Assembly (NCBI GenBank): GCA_035527455.1
Contig: DATLAN010000542.1
Span: 1 to 18,665, forward strand
Length of the DNA stretch: 18,665 nt
DNA from: DATLAN01 sp035527455
GTDB taxonomy: Bacteria; Planctomycetota; Planctomycetia; Pirellulales; Thermoguttaceae
Reading direction: 5' to 3'
Shown here: positions 1-9,424 of the stretch, piece after piece
Position numbering within the stretch: the stretch's first letter is position 1
Layout: every line of letters begins with the position of its first letter
Position numbers and translations under genes: made by a program
Notes under the pieces: model-generated
Databases searched by the model: none
What the model was told of the DNA's origin: nothing
What the model saw: the letters and a program-made list of their open reading frames with translations, nothing else

Positions 1-361
1 GAAATAGTCAAACACTTGGCCCACGCCCTTAGTTCCTCAGAGCGTGCCACCCACTCGTGCATTAAGTTGGGCGATCTGGGAGTACAGGGGAATCAGGAGT
101 GCTTGTAACGAAGGCCCGAAGGCGAGCGATTGCGAAACTGAGCCAGGTTTCAGTCAAGTGATCGTGCACGAGCACCCGATAGTGCCAGCGATGACGCCCC
201 GGGGCCGGGAACCTGTCACCGCGGACCTCTGATCTTCCATTCCATCCTCGCCGGAGGGAATTCGCGGGCGTTTACCTCCGCGTGCGACGACCGTTCGGCG
301 TGCCCCGAAACGTCTGCCCAGCCCGGCCGCTTTCCCCCCTCCCGGTTTGGAGAAACAGCAC
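1..361. other. Non-coding left flank
   Basis: I see no gene with a convincing start and ribosome-binding site in these 361 bases. They hold a decayed copy of a palindromic repeat near the left edge (listed separately) and a small imperfect hairpin at 134-151, where GAAACTG faces CAG-G-TTTC. A short open frame from base 44 has no Shine-Dalgarno site and no recognisable protein features. The promoter of the transferase gene that starts at 362 should lie here, but no clear -35/-10 pair stands out. Confidence 0.6.
23..52. repeat. Degenerate copy of a dispersed palindromic repeat
   Basis: These 30 bases match 10005-10034 at 28 of 30 positions. The shared core is ACGCCCTT, then GTTCCTCAG, then GCGTGCCACCC. 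The match is in the same orientation. This copy has lost part of its hairpin: a C faces an A within the stem, and the outer arm reads TTGGCC instead of TGGC. A direct comparison shows the similarity. That it is a REP/MITE-like family dispersed in the genome is an inference from two copies. Confidence 0.75.
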
Positions 362-1675
362 GTGCAAGTCGAAGCCGTCCTGGCACTTGCGACCGCGATC
401 GTTGCAAGCCTCGCGCTGACGCCTTTGGCCAAGCGTGCGGCCTGGAAATGCGGGGCGGTGTGTCGACCCGACGGGGAACGGAAATTGCAGTCGCGGCCGA
501 CGCCGCTTCTGGGTGGAGTTTCCCTCTACCTGTCGATGTTCTTCGCCACGGCCGCGGCTCTGGGATTTGCCGTCGCCCAACGGGGCTTCGAAGCGGTGCC
601 GCTTTATTGGGCATTCACGCTTTCTGCCGGGCTGCTTTGCCTTTTGGGGTGCTGGGACGACCTGCGCGACCTGCCTGCCCGATGGAAGTTGCTGGGCCAA
701 ATCGTTTCCACGCTGCCGATCGTGCTGGCAGGATGCTTTCTCGAGCGACTTGTGATCTTCGGTTGCTCGATCGAAATGGGCTGGCTGGGCGCGGTCTGGA
801 CGATCGGCTGGCTGGTTCTCGGGATCAACGCCCTGAATCTGCTGGACGGGATGGATGGTTTGGCAGCGGCGATCGGGCTGGTCGTCTCGATGGCGATTGC
901 CGTGATTGCCGGGCTCCAAGGTCAGGCCGAAGTGGCCGTTCTGGCAATGGCGATAGGCGGTGGCCTGCTCGGCTTCCTGGTCTACAATCGTCCGCCTGCC
1001 CGAATCTACCTGGGTGACTGTGGAAGCATGGTCATCGGGTTGACCCTCTCGCTGCTCGCGCTGGAGGTTGCCCGCGCGGCTCCCGCCGGCGCGAACGTTT
1101 CCGTCCTGGTCGCCCTGCTGTTCGTTCCGCTTCTGGACACCGCTTTGGCGATCGTGCGGCGGCGGCTCAGCGGGCGGAGCTTCATGGCCGCGGATCGCGG
1201 ACACATCCACCATCGACTCCTGGACCGAGGGCTCGGTGTTTGGAAAGTTCTCGTTCTGTTGGGAGGGATTTGCCTGACGACGTGCGTGGTGGCCTGCCTG
1301 GCGGCCGTTTGGCACGACGAGTTCTGGGCGTGGGCGGCGTTGGGAGTGCTCATGATCCTGTTGGTCAATCTCCAACTGGTTGGATACGAAGAGTGGACAC
1401 TGCTGAGGCGACTGCTGGGACAGATGGCAGTTCGGTTGGTGCAGCGGGGGGCCTCGCCGGGAGTTGGAAATCGGTTGCGAATGGTTACCCCAACGCCTAC
1501 CGCCCCGCCCATGGACCGGTTTGCGGGTGGTGGAGACGTGGCGTCCAGTCACGCGCCGTCCCGCCGTCGGGTGGCCAAGTCGTACCAGGCCGAGCACCCG
1601 GTGGTTACCCAAGTCCAATCACCGGAACACTACCGGTTACCCCGTCGTGAGGTCACCCGGGTCGATGCCGCCTGA
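362..1675 (+). CDS. Polyprenyl-phosphate N-acetylhexosamine-1-phosphate transferase (WecA/MraY family)
   Basis: This integral membrane enzyme of the WecA/TagO/MraY family (glycosyltransferase family 4) would transfer a sugar-1-phosphate from a UDP-sugar to undecaprenyl phosphate, the first step of a lipid-linked glycan. Family motifs appear in order, numbered from the GTG start: RPTPLLGG (45-52), the Asp pair in CWDDLRD (99-100), NALNLLDGMDGL (156-167), the YLGDCGS loop (216-222) and the cytoplasmic RGHIHHR motif (279-285). HIHH favours the WecA/TagO branch over MraY. About ten hydrophobic helices are visible. I chose GTG at 362 because GGAG at 349-352 sits nine bases upstream; TTG at 347 is an alternative that overlaps this site. 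The last 70 residues or so form a basic, Pro-rich tail outside the family core. The sugar acceptor specificity cannot be read. It probably feeds surface polysaccharide synthesis. Confidence 0.9.
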   Translation: MQVEAVLALATAIVASLALTPLAKRAAWKCGAVCRPDGERKLQSRPTPLLGGVSLYLSMFFATAAALGFAVAQRGFEAVPLYWAFTLSAGLLCLLGCWDDLRDLPARWKLLGQIVSTLPIVLAGCFLERLVIFGCSIEMGWLGAVWTIGWLVLGINALNLLDGMDGLAAAIGLVVSMAIAVIAGLQGQAEVAVLAMAIGGGLLGFLVYNRPPARIYLGDCGSMVIGLTLSLLALEVARAAPAGANVSVLVALLFVPLLDTALAIVRRRLSGRSFMAADRGHIHHRLLDRGLGVWKVLVLLGGICLTTCVVACLAAVWHDEFWAWAALGVLMILLVNLQLVGYEEWTLLRRLLGQMAVRLVQRGASPGVGNRLRMVTPTPTAPPMDRFAGGGDVASSHAPSRRRVAKSYQAEHPVVTQVQSPEHYRLPRREVTRVDAA

Positions 1676-1950
1676 ACTTCCACCCGAACGGCGGGTTAGC
1701 TGCACGATGGCCAATCGCTGCAACCCGATACAGACCGAGGATTGTCGAACACCGGCAAGATAGGAGAAACTCATGCAGAGTGTTTATGAACAAAGCTCCA
1801 GTTAGACGAGACTCCGAACCGATAACGAAATCAAGTACCCGCTTTAGAAGCCGAAAAGGAGCGATTTGCCCGTCAATTGGGTAGAGGAACTCGGCAAGAC
1901 CGACAGGGCACAGATTTCGGGTTTTCCTTTCTAGAATGGAGCGTCAAAAA

Positions 1951-2460
1951 ATGCAGGGCGCAAGACTCATTCGGCAGATCGTTGTGGGGTTGGCACTAAT
2001 TGGAGTCTGCTTTCCCCAGATGGCACTGGCAGCAACGCCGCAAGACGGTCAGGCGCAGGTAGTCACCGACGTCCGGCTACACGAAGGCGGCGTGCTCTAC
2101 GGACAGGTGGTGACCGTCGAGAACATCCCCGTCGCCGACACCGACGTATTGCTCACCAGCAACAGCCAGAAACTCGCCGTTTACAAGACCGACAAGAATG
2201 GGTACTTCGCCTTCTCCAGTCTGCAGAGCGGAATGTATCAACTGGTGACCGTCAACGGCCACCAAGCCTACCGGGTATGGTCGGGGAAGATCGCGCCTCC
2301 GTCGGCCCAAGCCGGCGCCCTGGTCGTCGTGGGCGGCGAAACCGTCCGCGGGCAGGGGAGAATGAGGAACCTTTTGGCGAATCCTTGGGTCGTCGGCGCC
2401 ATTGTCGCCACGGCCGTTGCCGTTCCGGTTGCCATCCATAACTCCAAAGACCGCAGCTAA
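1951..2460 (+). CDS. Small secreted carboxypeptidase-regulatory-like protein with C-terminal membrane anchor
   Basis: A 169-residue exported protein of unknown function. Residues 5-28 form a signal peptide ending ALA-A. Residues 43-110 look like a carboxypeptidase regulatory-like (transthyretin-type beta-sandwich) domain, with GVLYGQVV, the strand-turn pattern VADTDVLL, and the closing KNGYFAFSSLQSGMYQL. Residues 144-163 are a hydrophobic helix beginning NPWVVGAIV, followed by a short polar tail (HNSKDRS). The protein is therefore probably held in a membrane with the sandwich outside. I preferred ATG 1951 over ATG 1936 because GGAG at 1938-1941 is nine bases before 1951 and would lie inside the longer frame. 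It stands alone, 275 bases after the transferase, and is followed by a terminator-like hairpin. Small proteins of this build are common in planctomycetes (from memory, not searched). No catalytic residues are apparent. Confidence 0.8.
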   Translation: MQGARLIRQIVVGLALIGVCFPQMALAATPQDGQAQVVTDVRLHEGGVLYGQVVTVENIPVADTDVLLTSNSQKLAVYKTDKNGYFAFSSLQSGMYQLVTVNGHQAYRVWSGKIAPPSAQAGALVVVGGETVRGQGRMRNLLANPWVVGAIVATAVAVPVAIHNSKDRS

Positions 2461-2518
2461 ACGGAGGTCCCCGGCCCGACGCCGATTCCCCTCGGCGCCG
2501 GCCGAACCGCTGGAACCA

Positions 2519-2543
2519 TTCGACCCCGCGGGTCGAAGTTTTC
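2519..2543 (+). terminator. Rho-independent terminator-like hairpin
   Basis: TTCGACCC (2519-2526) and GGGTCGAA (2530-2537) form a perfect 8-bp stem with a 3-base loop, followed by GTTTTC. It lies 59 bases after the stop codon of the small secreted protein. On the opposite strand there is no T-run, so it best fits the + strand gene. An extra imperfect GC hairpin (CGCCGA/TCGGCG, 2480-2497) lies between the stop codon and this one. Confidence 0.6.
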
Positions 2544-2613
2544 GCCACCCATTTCCGGGAGCCGAGGACGTTGGCCGGCGGGGTTGCCGTTTCTTGTCGT
2601 CCAAATAGTAGCC

Positions 2614-2630
2614 GTCTCGCTCCGCGAGAC
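2614..2630 (-). terminator. Hairpin after the ABC importer operon
   Basis: GTCTCGC (2614-2620) and GCGAGAC (2624-2630) form a perfect 7-bp stem with a 3-base loop, 22 bases past the permease stop codon on the - strand. The bases after it on that strand contain only a short T-run (CTATTTGG), so termination strength is uncertain. Together with the hairpin at 2519-2543 it separates two convergent transcripts. Confidence 0.4.
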
Positions 2631-2652
2631 GAAGCTCCATCTCGCGGAAGAC

Positions 2653-3765
<1,113 letters not shown>

Positions 3766-3770
3766 CGTTC

Positions 3771-5327
3771 TCAATCCCTTCCGGTAGCAGCCACCATCAG
3801 TTCGTGCTCGTTCCACTGGTCCACGGGCCGGGCGTCGCCGAGCCGGCCTCGACACATCACGGCAATCCGGTCGCAAATCCCCAGCAGCTCGGGCAGATAG
3901 CTGCTGATCATCAACACGGCCTTGGGCCGCCGCTCGGACTCCGGATCTCCGGTCGCCAGTTCGTCGATCAGCCGGTAGATCTGGACCTTGGAGCCCACGT
4001 CGATGCCGCGAGTCGGCTCATCCAGCAGCAACAGGTCCACGTCGGCGTGCAGCAGCCGGGCGATGGCGACTTTCTGCTGATTGCCGCCCGAGAGCGAACG
4101 GACCGGCTGCAGCGCCGAGCGGCAGCGGATCGGAATCCGCTCGATCCACCGCAGGCATGCGGCCGCCTGCCTCGACGGCACGACGAGCGACCACGGTCCC
4201 AGCCCTTCGAGCCGGGGCAACGTGATGTTGTCGGCCACCGACAGCCCTTGCGCCAGGCCCTCGTTCTTGCGGTCCTCGCTGACCATGCCGGCGCTCTGCC
4301 GCCAGCGTTTCGCCGGTGACGCCGGACCGGTGTACGCCCCCACGGTCACGGTGCCGTCGATCACTTCGTCGAGTCCGAAGACGGTGCGGACCATCTCCGT
4401 GCGCCCCGCCCCGAGCAGTCCGGCGATGCCGACGACCTCGCCGCGGTGCAGTTGAAGCGACGCGGAAAGCGGCCCTTCGGCGCCGGCCAGATTGCACAGC
4501 CGCAGCAGGACCTCGCCGGATACGTGGGAGGACCGCGGATAGAGTTCGTCCACCTTGCGACCGACCATCATGGCGATGATCTCCTCGGTCGCCGCCTCGG
4601 CCGTAACTCCCCTGCCCACGCTCACGCCGTCGCGCAGCACGGTGAACCGGTCGCTGATCGCCCGCACCTCTTCCAGGAAATGCGAGATGTACACGATCGC
4701 GCGGCCCTTGGCCTTCAGACGCCGGATCAACGCGAAGAGCTTCTCGGTGTCGGTCTGCGCGAGGCTGCTGGTGGGCTCGTCCAATACCAGCACGCGGCAA
4801 TCCAACGCCACGGCACGCGCCACCTCGACCATCTGCTGCTGGGCGATCGACAGCCGGCCGACCGCAGTTTCCGGCCGAAGATCCTCCAGGCCGATTTCCT
4901 TCAGCGCCCGCGAGGCGCGGCGGCGCATTTCGGCCCAGCGGATCAGCGGCCCGCGCGTCGGCTCGACTCCCAACAGGACGTTTTCCATCACCGACAAGTG
5001 CGGCGCCAGCGACAACTCCTGGTAGATCATGGCCACGCCGCAGCGTCGGGCGTGCAGCGGATGAGCCGGCAGGTAAGGCTCGCCGTCGAGCCACATGCGT
5101 CCGCGGTTGGGCGCCAGCGCCCCGGAGAGCACCTTCATCAGCGTGCTCTTGCCGGCGCCGTTCTCGCCCACCAGGGCGTGGACTTCGCCGGGGTCAACCG
5201 TCAGATCGACCCCGCGCAGCGCGTGCGTCGCCCCGAAACGCTTGTGGACGCCCTGCATCCGCAGCCGCGGTACGGCGTCGGCTCGATCTGTTGCGATCTG
5301 GTCGGCCATGAATTCGTCAAGGCTCAT
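3771..5327 (-). CDS. Sugar ABC importer, duplicated ATP-binding subunit (RbsA/MglA-like)
   Basis: A 518-residue cytoplasmic protein with two ATPase domains in one chain, as usual for ribose/galactose-type importers. Domain 1 has Walker A GENGAGKS (54-61), Q-loop YQELSLAPH (102-110), signature RLSIAQQQ (158-165) and Walker B VLVLDEPTSS (179-188). Domain 2 has the degenerate P-loop GLLGAGRTE (303-311), signature LSGGNQQKV (412-420) and Walker B LLLLDEPTRGID (432-443). Loss of the P-loop Lys in domain 2 and the divergent signature in domain 1 are typical of this family. Its start codon overlaps the end of the binding-protein gene by 11 bases; a second ATG at 5309 is possible, and neither has a strong Shine-Dalgarno site. 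It powers import through the permease encoded next. Confidence 0.95.
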   Translation of the reverse strand: MSLDEFMADQIATDRADAVPRLRMQGVHKRFGATHALRGVDLTVDPGEVHALVGENGAGKSTLMKVLSGALAPNRGRMWLDGEPYLPAHPLHARRCGVAMIYQELSLAPHLSVMENVLLGVEPTRGPLIRWAEMRRRASRALKEIGLEDLRPETAVGRLSIAQQQMVEVARAVALDCRVLVLDEPTSSLAQTDTEKLFALIRRLKAKGRAIVYISHFLEEVRAISDRFTVLRDGVSVGRGVTAEAATEEIIAMMVGRKVDELYPRSSHVSGEVLLRLCNLAGAEGPLSASLQLHRGEVVGIAGLLGAGRTEMVRTVFGLDEVIDGTVTVGAYTGPASPAKRWRQSAGMVSEDRKNEGLAQGLSVADNITLPRLEGLGPWSLVVPSRQAAACLRWIERIPIRCRSALQPVRSLSGGNQQKVAIARLLHADVDLLLLDEPTRGIDVGSKVQIYRLIDELATGDPESERRPKAVLMISSYLPELLGICDRIAVMCRGRLGDARPVDQWNEHELMVAATGRD

Positions 5328-6315
5328 CCGCGCCGATCAATTGGCGAAGGTCAGGCTCCTTTTCCAAGCGGGCCATGGTCACCAGTTCCGCGCCCGTGTC
5401 GATCGTTTTCTCGATCGGCTCTTTGCGCAGGTGCTTCACCAGCGTTTCCACGGCGAGATATCCCATTTTGCGCGGATTCTGCGCGACCATCGCGTCGATC
5501 TTCCCTTGTTGCAGCCCGGCGACCAGGTCCGGCGCGAAATCGAAGCAGATGAACTTCGCCTGGATTTCGATGCCGCTTTTGCGAAGGTCTTCCAGGGCGT
5601 CGAGCATCCCCAGCGAAGAACGGTCGTTGCAGCAGAAGATTCCGTCCAGCCGCAGCCGGTTGCCTTCGATGAAACCTTCCAGGGTGTTGGTGGACGTCTT
5701 CTTGGCTCCGGAGACTTCGCCGTCTTCGCAATAGGGATTGGCGACCACGCGGATCCCGCCCGCCTCGGCCGTGGTGATGAACCCTTCGGCGCGGTCCTCG
5801 GTGCTGCCGGCCCCTTGGATGTAGCGCAACACGAGCACGTCGCCTTGGCCGTCGAGCAGTTCCAGCATGTGCCGGGCTCCCAGGACGCCTCCCTGCTCGT
5901 TGTCGGTGGCCACGAAGCTGCTGTGGGCAGTGCCGTCGACGGGCGAATCGAAGATGACCACCGGGATGCCGGCAGCCACGGCGTCTTCGACCCGCTTTCG
6001 CATGGCCTGGCGGTTCAGCGGCGCCAGAGCGATCCCGTCCACATCGAGGTTGATCATGTTCTCGATGATCTTGTTCTGTTCGGCCAGATCGGTCTCGGTG
6101 CTGGCACCCTCCCATTTCATCTCGACGCCGTAGGCCTCGGCCGCCTCACGGGCTCCGATCTCCACCGTCTTCCAGAACTCATGGCTGGTACACTTGGGAA
6201 TCACGGCGATGGTCAGTTTGTCCGACCCATCGCCGTCGGATGCTTGTCGGCAGCCGCCCGTCGCCAGTCCAACGAGACAAACCCCGGCGACCAGGACGGT
6301 GGCAATACGGCGCAT
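5317..6315 (-). CDS. Sugar ABC importer, periplasmic binding lipoprotein (RbsB-like)
   Basis: A 332-residue periplasmic-binding protein (Peripla_BP_4 type) that would capture the sugar and deliver it to the permease. The N-terminus is a lipoprotein-type signal, with a hydrophobic stretch and LATGGC, giving Cys22 as the likely lipidation site. The first beta-strand LTIAVIPKCTSHEFW (34-48), the NMINLDVDGIALAP segment and VIFDSP follow the family pattern of two Rossmann-like lobes. ATG 6315 is preceded by AAGGAT at about seven bases; the longer in-frame extension to 6444 is non-hydrophobic and would hide the signal peptide. It is the first gene of the operon. The substrate is probably a monosaccharide, but the sequence does not identify it. 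No catabolic or regulator gene lies alongside. Confidence 0.93.
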   Translation of the reverse strand: MRRIATVLVAGVCLVGLATGGCRQASDGDGSDKLTIAVIPKCTSHEFWKTVEIGAREAAEAYGVEMKWEGASTETDLAEQNKIIENMINLDVDGIALAPLNRQAMRKRVEDAVAAGIPVVIFDSPVDGTAHSSFVATDNEQGGVLGARHMLELLDGQGDVLVLRYIQGAGSTEDRAEGFITTAEAGGIRVVANPYCEDGEVSGAKKTSTNTLEGFIEGNRLRLDGIFCCNDRSSLGMLDALEDLRKSGIEIQAKFICFDFAPDLVAGLQQGKIDAMVAQNPRKMGYLAVETLVKHLRKEPIEKTIDTGAELVTMARLEKEPDLRQLIGADEP

Positions 6316-6697
6316 GGGAGATCCTTTCGTTGTGTCGTTGCGAAACACCCGGTCAAAGGCTTGGAGTCTCCATTTTCCCCGGAATCCGCGAAGGCCGCAA
6401 GCCGGGTTGGCGGGCACCACCAGTGTGAATGGCGAAGGGGACACTTCACCATGTACCGCTCCCCCCGCGGCCTCCGGTCCACAAAATGGGAAATCGTGGT
6501 TAAATGCGATGACTTTGCGGGTTATGTGGGTCGTGTGGCCGGAAAAACCGCTACAGCCCTAATAATCCGCAAAATCGGACAATGTTCTCCCACCGGAACA
6601 CCCGATGCCATTTCTGTGCAGAGGAAATGCGTCTGACGCCGGACCAATGACTGCCCCCAAGCCCGAGAAAGGGCTGACGAGAAGACGGAGAGGCCAA
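6316..6697. other. Divergent intergenic region between importer operon and envelope cluster
   Basis: These 382 bases separate two divergent operons and must contain both promoters. On the - strand, TTGACC (6349-6354) lies about 35 bases upstream of the binding-protein start, but its -10 match is poor. On the + strand, TAATAAT at 6560-6566 could be a -10 region, without a good -35. Interleaved inverted repeats AGTGT/ACACT and GTGAA/TTCAC lie between 6420 and 6450 and could be a protein-binding site. No riboswitch fold or credible small gene was seen. Confidence 0.4.
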
Positions 6698-8707
6698 ATG
6701 AAATCACGCGTTGCCCTGGTCCTGGTGGGATTGCTCGGCATCCCCGGGGCGATCTGCGGCGAGCTTCACGCGGAACCGCCCGCCCCCGGTACCGACTGGC
6801 TCGGTCCGTTGGTGGAGATGTCGGTCTACGAGCCGGGCGCCCCGCCGCAGGAGTCGGGCGTTCATTTCGGGCAGTTCGACGCGGCAGGATCCGAGTTGCC
6901 GCCGGACGTGCCTCGCCACGCCGAGCCGACCGCGACGCACGTCGGTACCTTGACCGTCGGCGAGCGGTCGCCGGAGAACTATTTTGCCCTTCACGCGCCG
7001 CAGGGGGCTACGGTGGTGATGCGGCCGGACGACATGCCTCCGATGATGATGTTGCCCGCCGGATCGAACCCGGCGGGAGCGGTTTTGCCGACGGAATCGC
7101 TTCCGTCGTTGGCTTCCAGGTCGGCCGGCGAAGCGTTCGGCGGCCCGTGCCAGCCGGTGGCCGCCTGGCAGCCGGCCGAGGCCGATGAAGCTCCTTACCA
7201 ACCGTTGCCCCCCGGGCCTTCCGGCCCGCAGGCGATCGGCCCGTATCAGCCGCTCGGTCCCGCGGCGATCGGTCCGCGTGCCGCAACGACGGAAGAGTTG
7301 TTGCTGCTTCAGGAGTTGGCCACCGACGGCCAGGATCGATCGTTGCTGGAGCGGCTCCGTCAGTATGAATGGACCGACGTCACCGAAGAGGGTTGGACCC
7401 ACACCGTGAGCGGCCGGGTCATAACCGATTGGGTCAACTGGGCCGACGATTCGCAGTTCGGCTTCGAAATGAACGATGACCCGACACCGCAGGCCGTTCA
7501 CGTCGGACAGCGGAACTACTTCGAATTCCGCCGCCTCCGTTTGTCCGTTTCCGGCACGGGCTACGGCGTCTACGACTATAAACTGCAGCTTGAATTCGCG
7601 CCGGAGGTGGACCTCGAAGCTCCCGTGACCGGCGCGTCGGTGGTAGACGACCAAGTAGTCGGCGGCGAGGTCAACTTGGGCGATTTCGGCATCGAGTTGA
7701 AAGATGCTTACCTGGGCATCCACGATATCCCGTACCTCGGCTACCTTCGCTTCGGCCACTTCAAGGCTCCCTTCAGTCTTTCGGAGCTGACCGGCAGCAG
7801 GTTCGTCACGTTCATGGAACGGTCGTTGCCTCACATCTTCGCACCGGGACGCGAAGTCGGCATGGCCGCCTACAATCACTCGGTCAGCCAGAGACTTACT
7901 TGGGCCTATGGGGCCTTTTTCGAAGAAATGGAGGAGATGGAACACGCCATCGAGGACGACAATCAAGGCGTCCGGCTCGTCGGCCGCGTCACGTGGACGC
8001 CCCATTACGACGAGCTGTCCGAAGGCCGCTACCTGCTCCACACGGGGCTCGGCTACGTCTATACCCGCCCTCGCAGACGGGATATTCGTCAACTCGACGA
8101 GTCGCTCTATTCCGGCCGATTCGTGCGATTTCGGTCCCGCCCGGAAATCCACCGAGGGGATCGATTGATCGACACGCGGGTAGATGACGACGACGCGATC
8201 GACGGCAATGAAGACCTCGACGCCGAGCAGTACCAAATGCTCGACGCGGAATTGGCCTGGGTCCACGGCCCGCTGTCGATCCAAAGCGAGTTGTTTTGGA
8301 CCGGCGTCGACGACGTGACTCGTGGCCGAGTCAACCTCTACGGCGCGTACGCCTACGCCAGCTACTTCCTCACCGGGGAACATCGGCCGTACGACCGTTT
8401 GGACGGTACCTTCGGTCGGGTGACCCCGTATGAAAACTTCTGGATCGTCAACACGCCGCGCGGCTGCCGGTCCGGCTGGGGTGCCTGGGAGCTTGCCGCC
8501 CGATGGTCCTGTCTCAACTTCGCGGAGATTCAGGGGCAACAACTCAACGATTTGACGTTGGGCGTCAACTGGTACTGGAACCCGTACGCCAAGTTGATGT
8601 TCAACTGGATTCATCCGTTCGCCCACAACAGCCCGGCCGCCGATCCTCCGGGGCTGGTCAACGCCGACGGCGACGTTTTCGCCATGCGGCTGCAGGTCGA
8701 TTTCTAG
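6698..8707 (+). CDS. Outer-membrane porin, phosphate-selective porin O/P-like, with Pro-rich N-terminal extension
   Basis: A 669-residue exported protein. Residues 1-25 are a signal peptide (AICGELHA at its end). Residues 26-200 are a Pro/Gly/Ala-rich extension with the repeated YQPL...GP unit at 167-193. From about 235 to the end the chain alternates as in a beta-barrel: NYFEFRRLRLSVSGTGYG (273-290), YDYKLQLEF (292-300), GYLRFGHFKAPFSLSEL and a late NWYWNPYAKLMFNWIHP strand, the pattern of the OprP/porin O-P family. The last residue is Phe (LQVDF), the usual sorting signal for the BAM complex. It probably lets anions or small solutes across the outer membrane; selectivity cannot be read. ATG 6698 is preceded by GGAGAGG, four bases away; an upstream in-frame start at 6605 would bury the signal peptide. 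It is first in a three-gene cluster. Confidence 0.88.
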   Translation: MKSRVALVLVGLLGIPGAICGELHAEPPAPGTDWLGPLVEMSVYEPGAPPQESGVHFGQFDAAGSELPPDVPRHAEPTATHVGTLTVGERSPENYFALHAPQGATVVMRPDDMPPMMMLPAGSNPAGAVLPTESLPSLASRSAGEAFGGPCQPVAAWQPAEADEAPYQPLPPGPSGPQAIGPYQPLGPAAIGPRAATTEELLLLQELATDGQDRSLLERLRQYEWTDVTEEGWTHTVSGRVITDWVNWADDSQFGFEMNDDPTPQAVHVGQRNYFEFRRLRLSVSGTGYGVYDYKLQLEFAPEVDLEAPVTGASVVDDQVVGGEVNLGDFGIELKDAYLGIHDIPYLGYLRFGHFKAPFSLSELTGSRFVTFMERSLPHIFAPGREVGMAAYNHSVSQRLTWAYGAFFEEMEEMEHAIEDDNQGVRLVGRVTWTPHYDELSEGRYLLHTGLGYVYTRPRRRDIRQLDESLYSGRFVRFRSRPEIHRGDRLIDTRVDDDDAIDGNEDLDAEQYQMLDAELAWVHGPLSIQSELFWTGVDDVTRGRVNLYGAYAYASYFLTGEHRPYDRLDGTFGRVTPYENFWIVNTPRGCRSGWGAWELAARWSCLNFAEIQGQQLNDLTLGVNWYWNPYAKLMFNWIHPFAHNSPAADPPGLVNADGDVFAMRLQVDF

Positions 8708-8733
8708 CAGAGATGCCAAGGAGATTCCAAGCG

Positions 8734-9387
8734 ATGCATGCCATCCGAAACGTATACCAAACGTTGTCGGCCGCGGCGCTGGCGGTTATACTGATGGAAG
8801 CGGCCGTGGCCGCCGAGCACTGCTGCGACCAATGCGGCTGCAAGAGCGGCGTGCGGAAAATCTGCCGACCGATCGTCACGACGAGACGGGTGGAGGTCAC
8901 CTACTGGGATTCGGTCTGCGACGAGATCTGTCTGCCGAAGCAGGTCCAGTGCCCCGACGGCGGGTGCGGCAAGTGCGGACGGTGCGGCGTTGGCGATGAC
9001 AAGTGCGGCGAGGGGGGGTGCGGCGGCGTGCAAGGCTACAACTCGTGCGGGGCCGACCCTTGCGCCGGTTGTTGCAAGGTCCGCACCCGCAACAGGCTGC
9101 TGAGAAAGACGGAATTTCGGGAGGTCCCGGTGGTCTACTGGGTGGTCGAGTACGTCTGCGACGGTTGCGGCGACCAGGGCATGGGCGTGCCCGAGGCGAT
9201 TCCGCTGCCCGCGGAGATCTCCATACCCCCGGCACCGCCGCTTCCCGAGCCGCCGCCGATCCCGGTGCCTGCGGAGGATACGGCCGGCGTGGGGGTGGGC
9301 GGCAAGGTTCGTCCGGCGGGTTTCTTCGAGCGCAAGAGGCTCCCGATCGAAGAGGCGATCCGGGCCGTGTGGGAAGCCATTCCGTGA
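8734..9387 (+). CDS. Secreted Cys- and Pro-rich protein, planctomycete type
   Basis: A 217-residue exported protein of unknown function. Residues 1-28 form a signal peptide (AVAA before EHCC). The mature part has 19 cysteines, all between positions 30 and 145, often in CxxC or CC pairs, with a Gly/Cys-rich centre (73-114). Two related modules flank that centre: VEVTYWDSVCDEIC (53-66) and VPVVYWVVEYVCDGC (131-145). Residues 152-182 are Pro-rich. The tail carries RKRLPIEEAIRAVWEAIP-like helical sequence without cysteine. ATG 8734 has AAGGAG ten bases upstream; ATG 8713 is less likely because it lacks such a site. It begins 26 bases after the porin stop codon, so co-transcription is likely. Proteinaceous Cys/Pro-rich walls are described for planctomycetes, and a role as a disulfide-bonded envelope component is my inference. 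Confidence 0.82.
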   Translation: MHAIRNVYQTLSAAALAVILMEAAVAAEHCCDQCGCKSGVRKICRPIVTTRRVEVTYWDSVCDEICLPKQVQCPDGGCGKCGRCGVGDDKCGEGGCGGVQGYNSCGADPCAGCCKVRTRNRLLRKTEFREVPVVYWVVEYVCDGCGDQGMGVPEAIPLPAEISIPPAPPLPEPPPIPVPAEDTAGVGVGGKVRPAGFFERKRLPIEEAIRAVWEAIP

Positions 9388-9424
9388 CGGCGGAAACAAC
9401 CTATAGTTGTGGAAGGATACGAAC

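Noticed and set aside
44..232. Short open frame at the left edge
   Set aside because: No ribosome-binding site, no signal or motif, and it overlaps the repeat copy.
272..1618. Long open frame antisense to the transferase gene
   Set aside because: It is rich in Gln, Arg and His and has no domain or signal, which is typical of the shadow frame of a GC-rich gene.
6451..6636. Small open frame before the porin gene
   Set aside because: No Shine-Dalgarno site and no protein-like features; it lies in the divergent promoter region.
6704..8719. Long open frame antisense to the porin gene
   Set aside because: The porin on the + strand has a signal peptide, barrel strands, terminal Phe and ribosome-binding site; the antisense frame has none.
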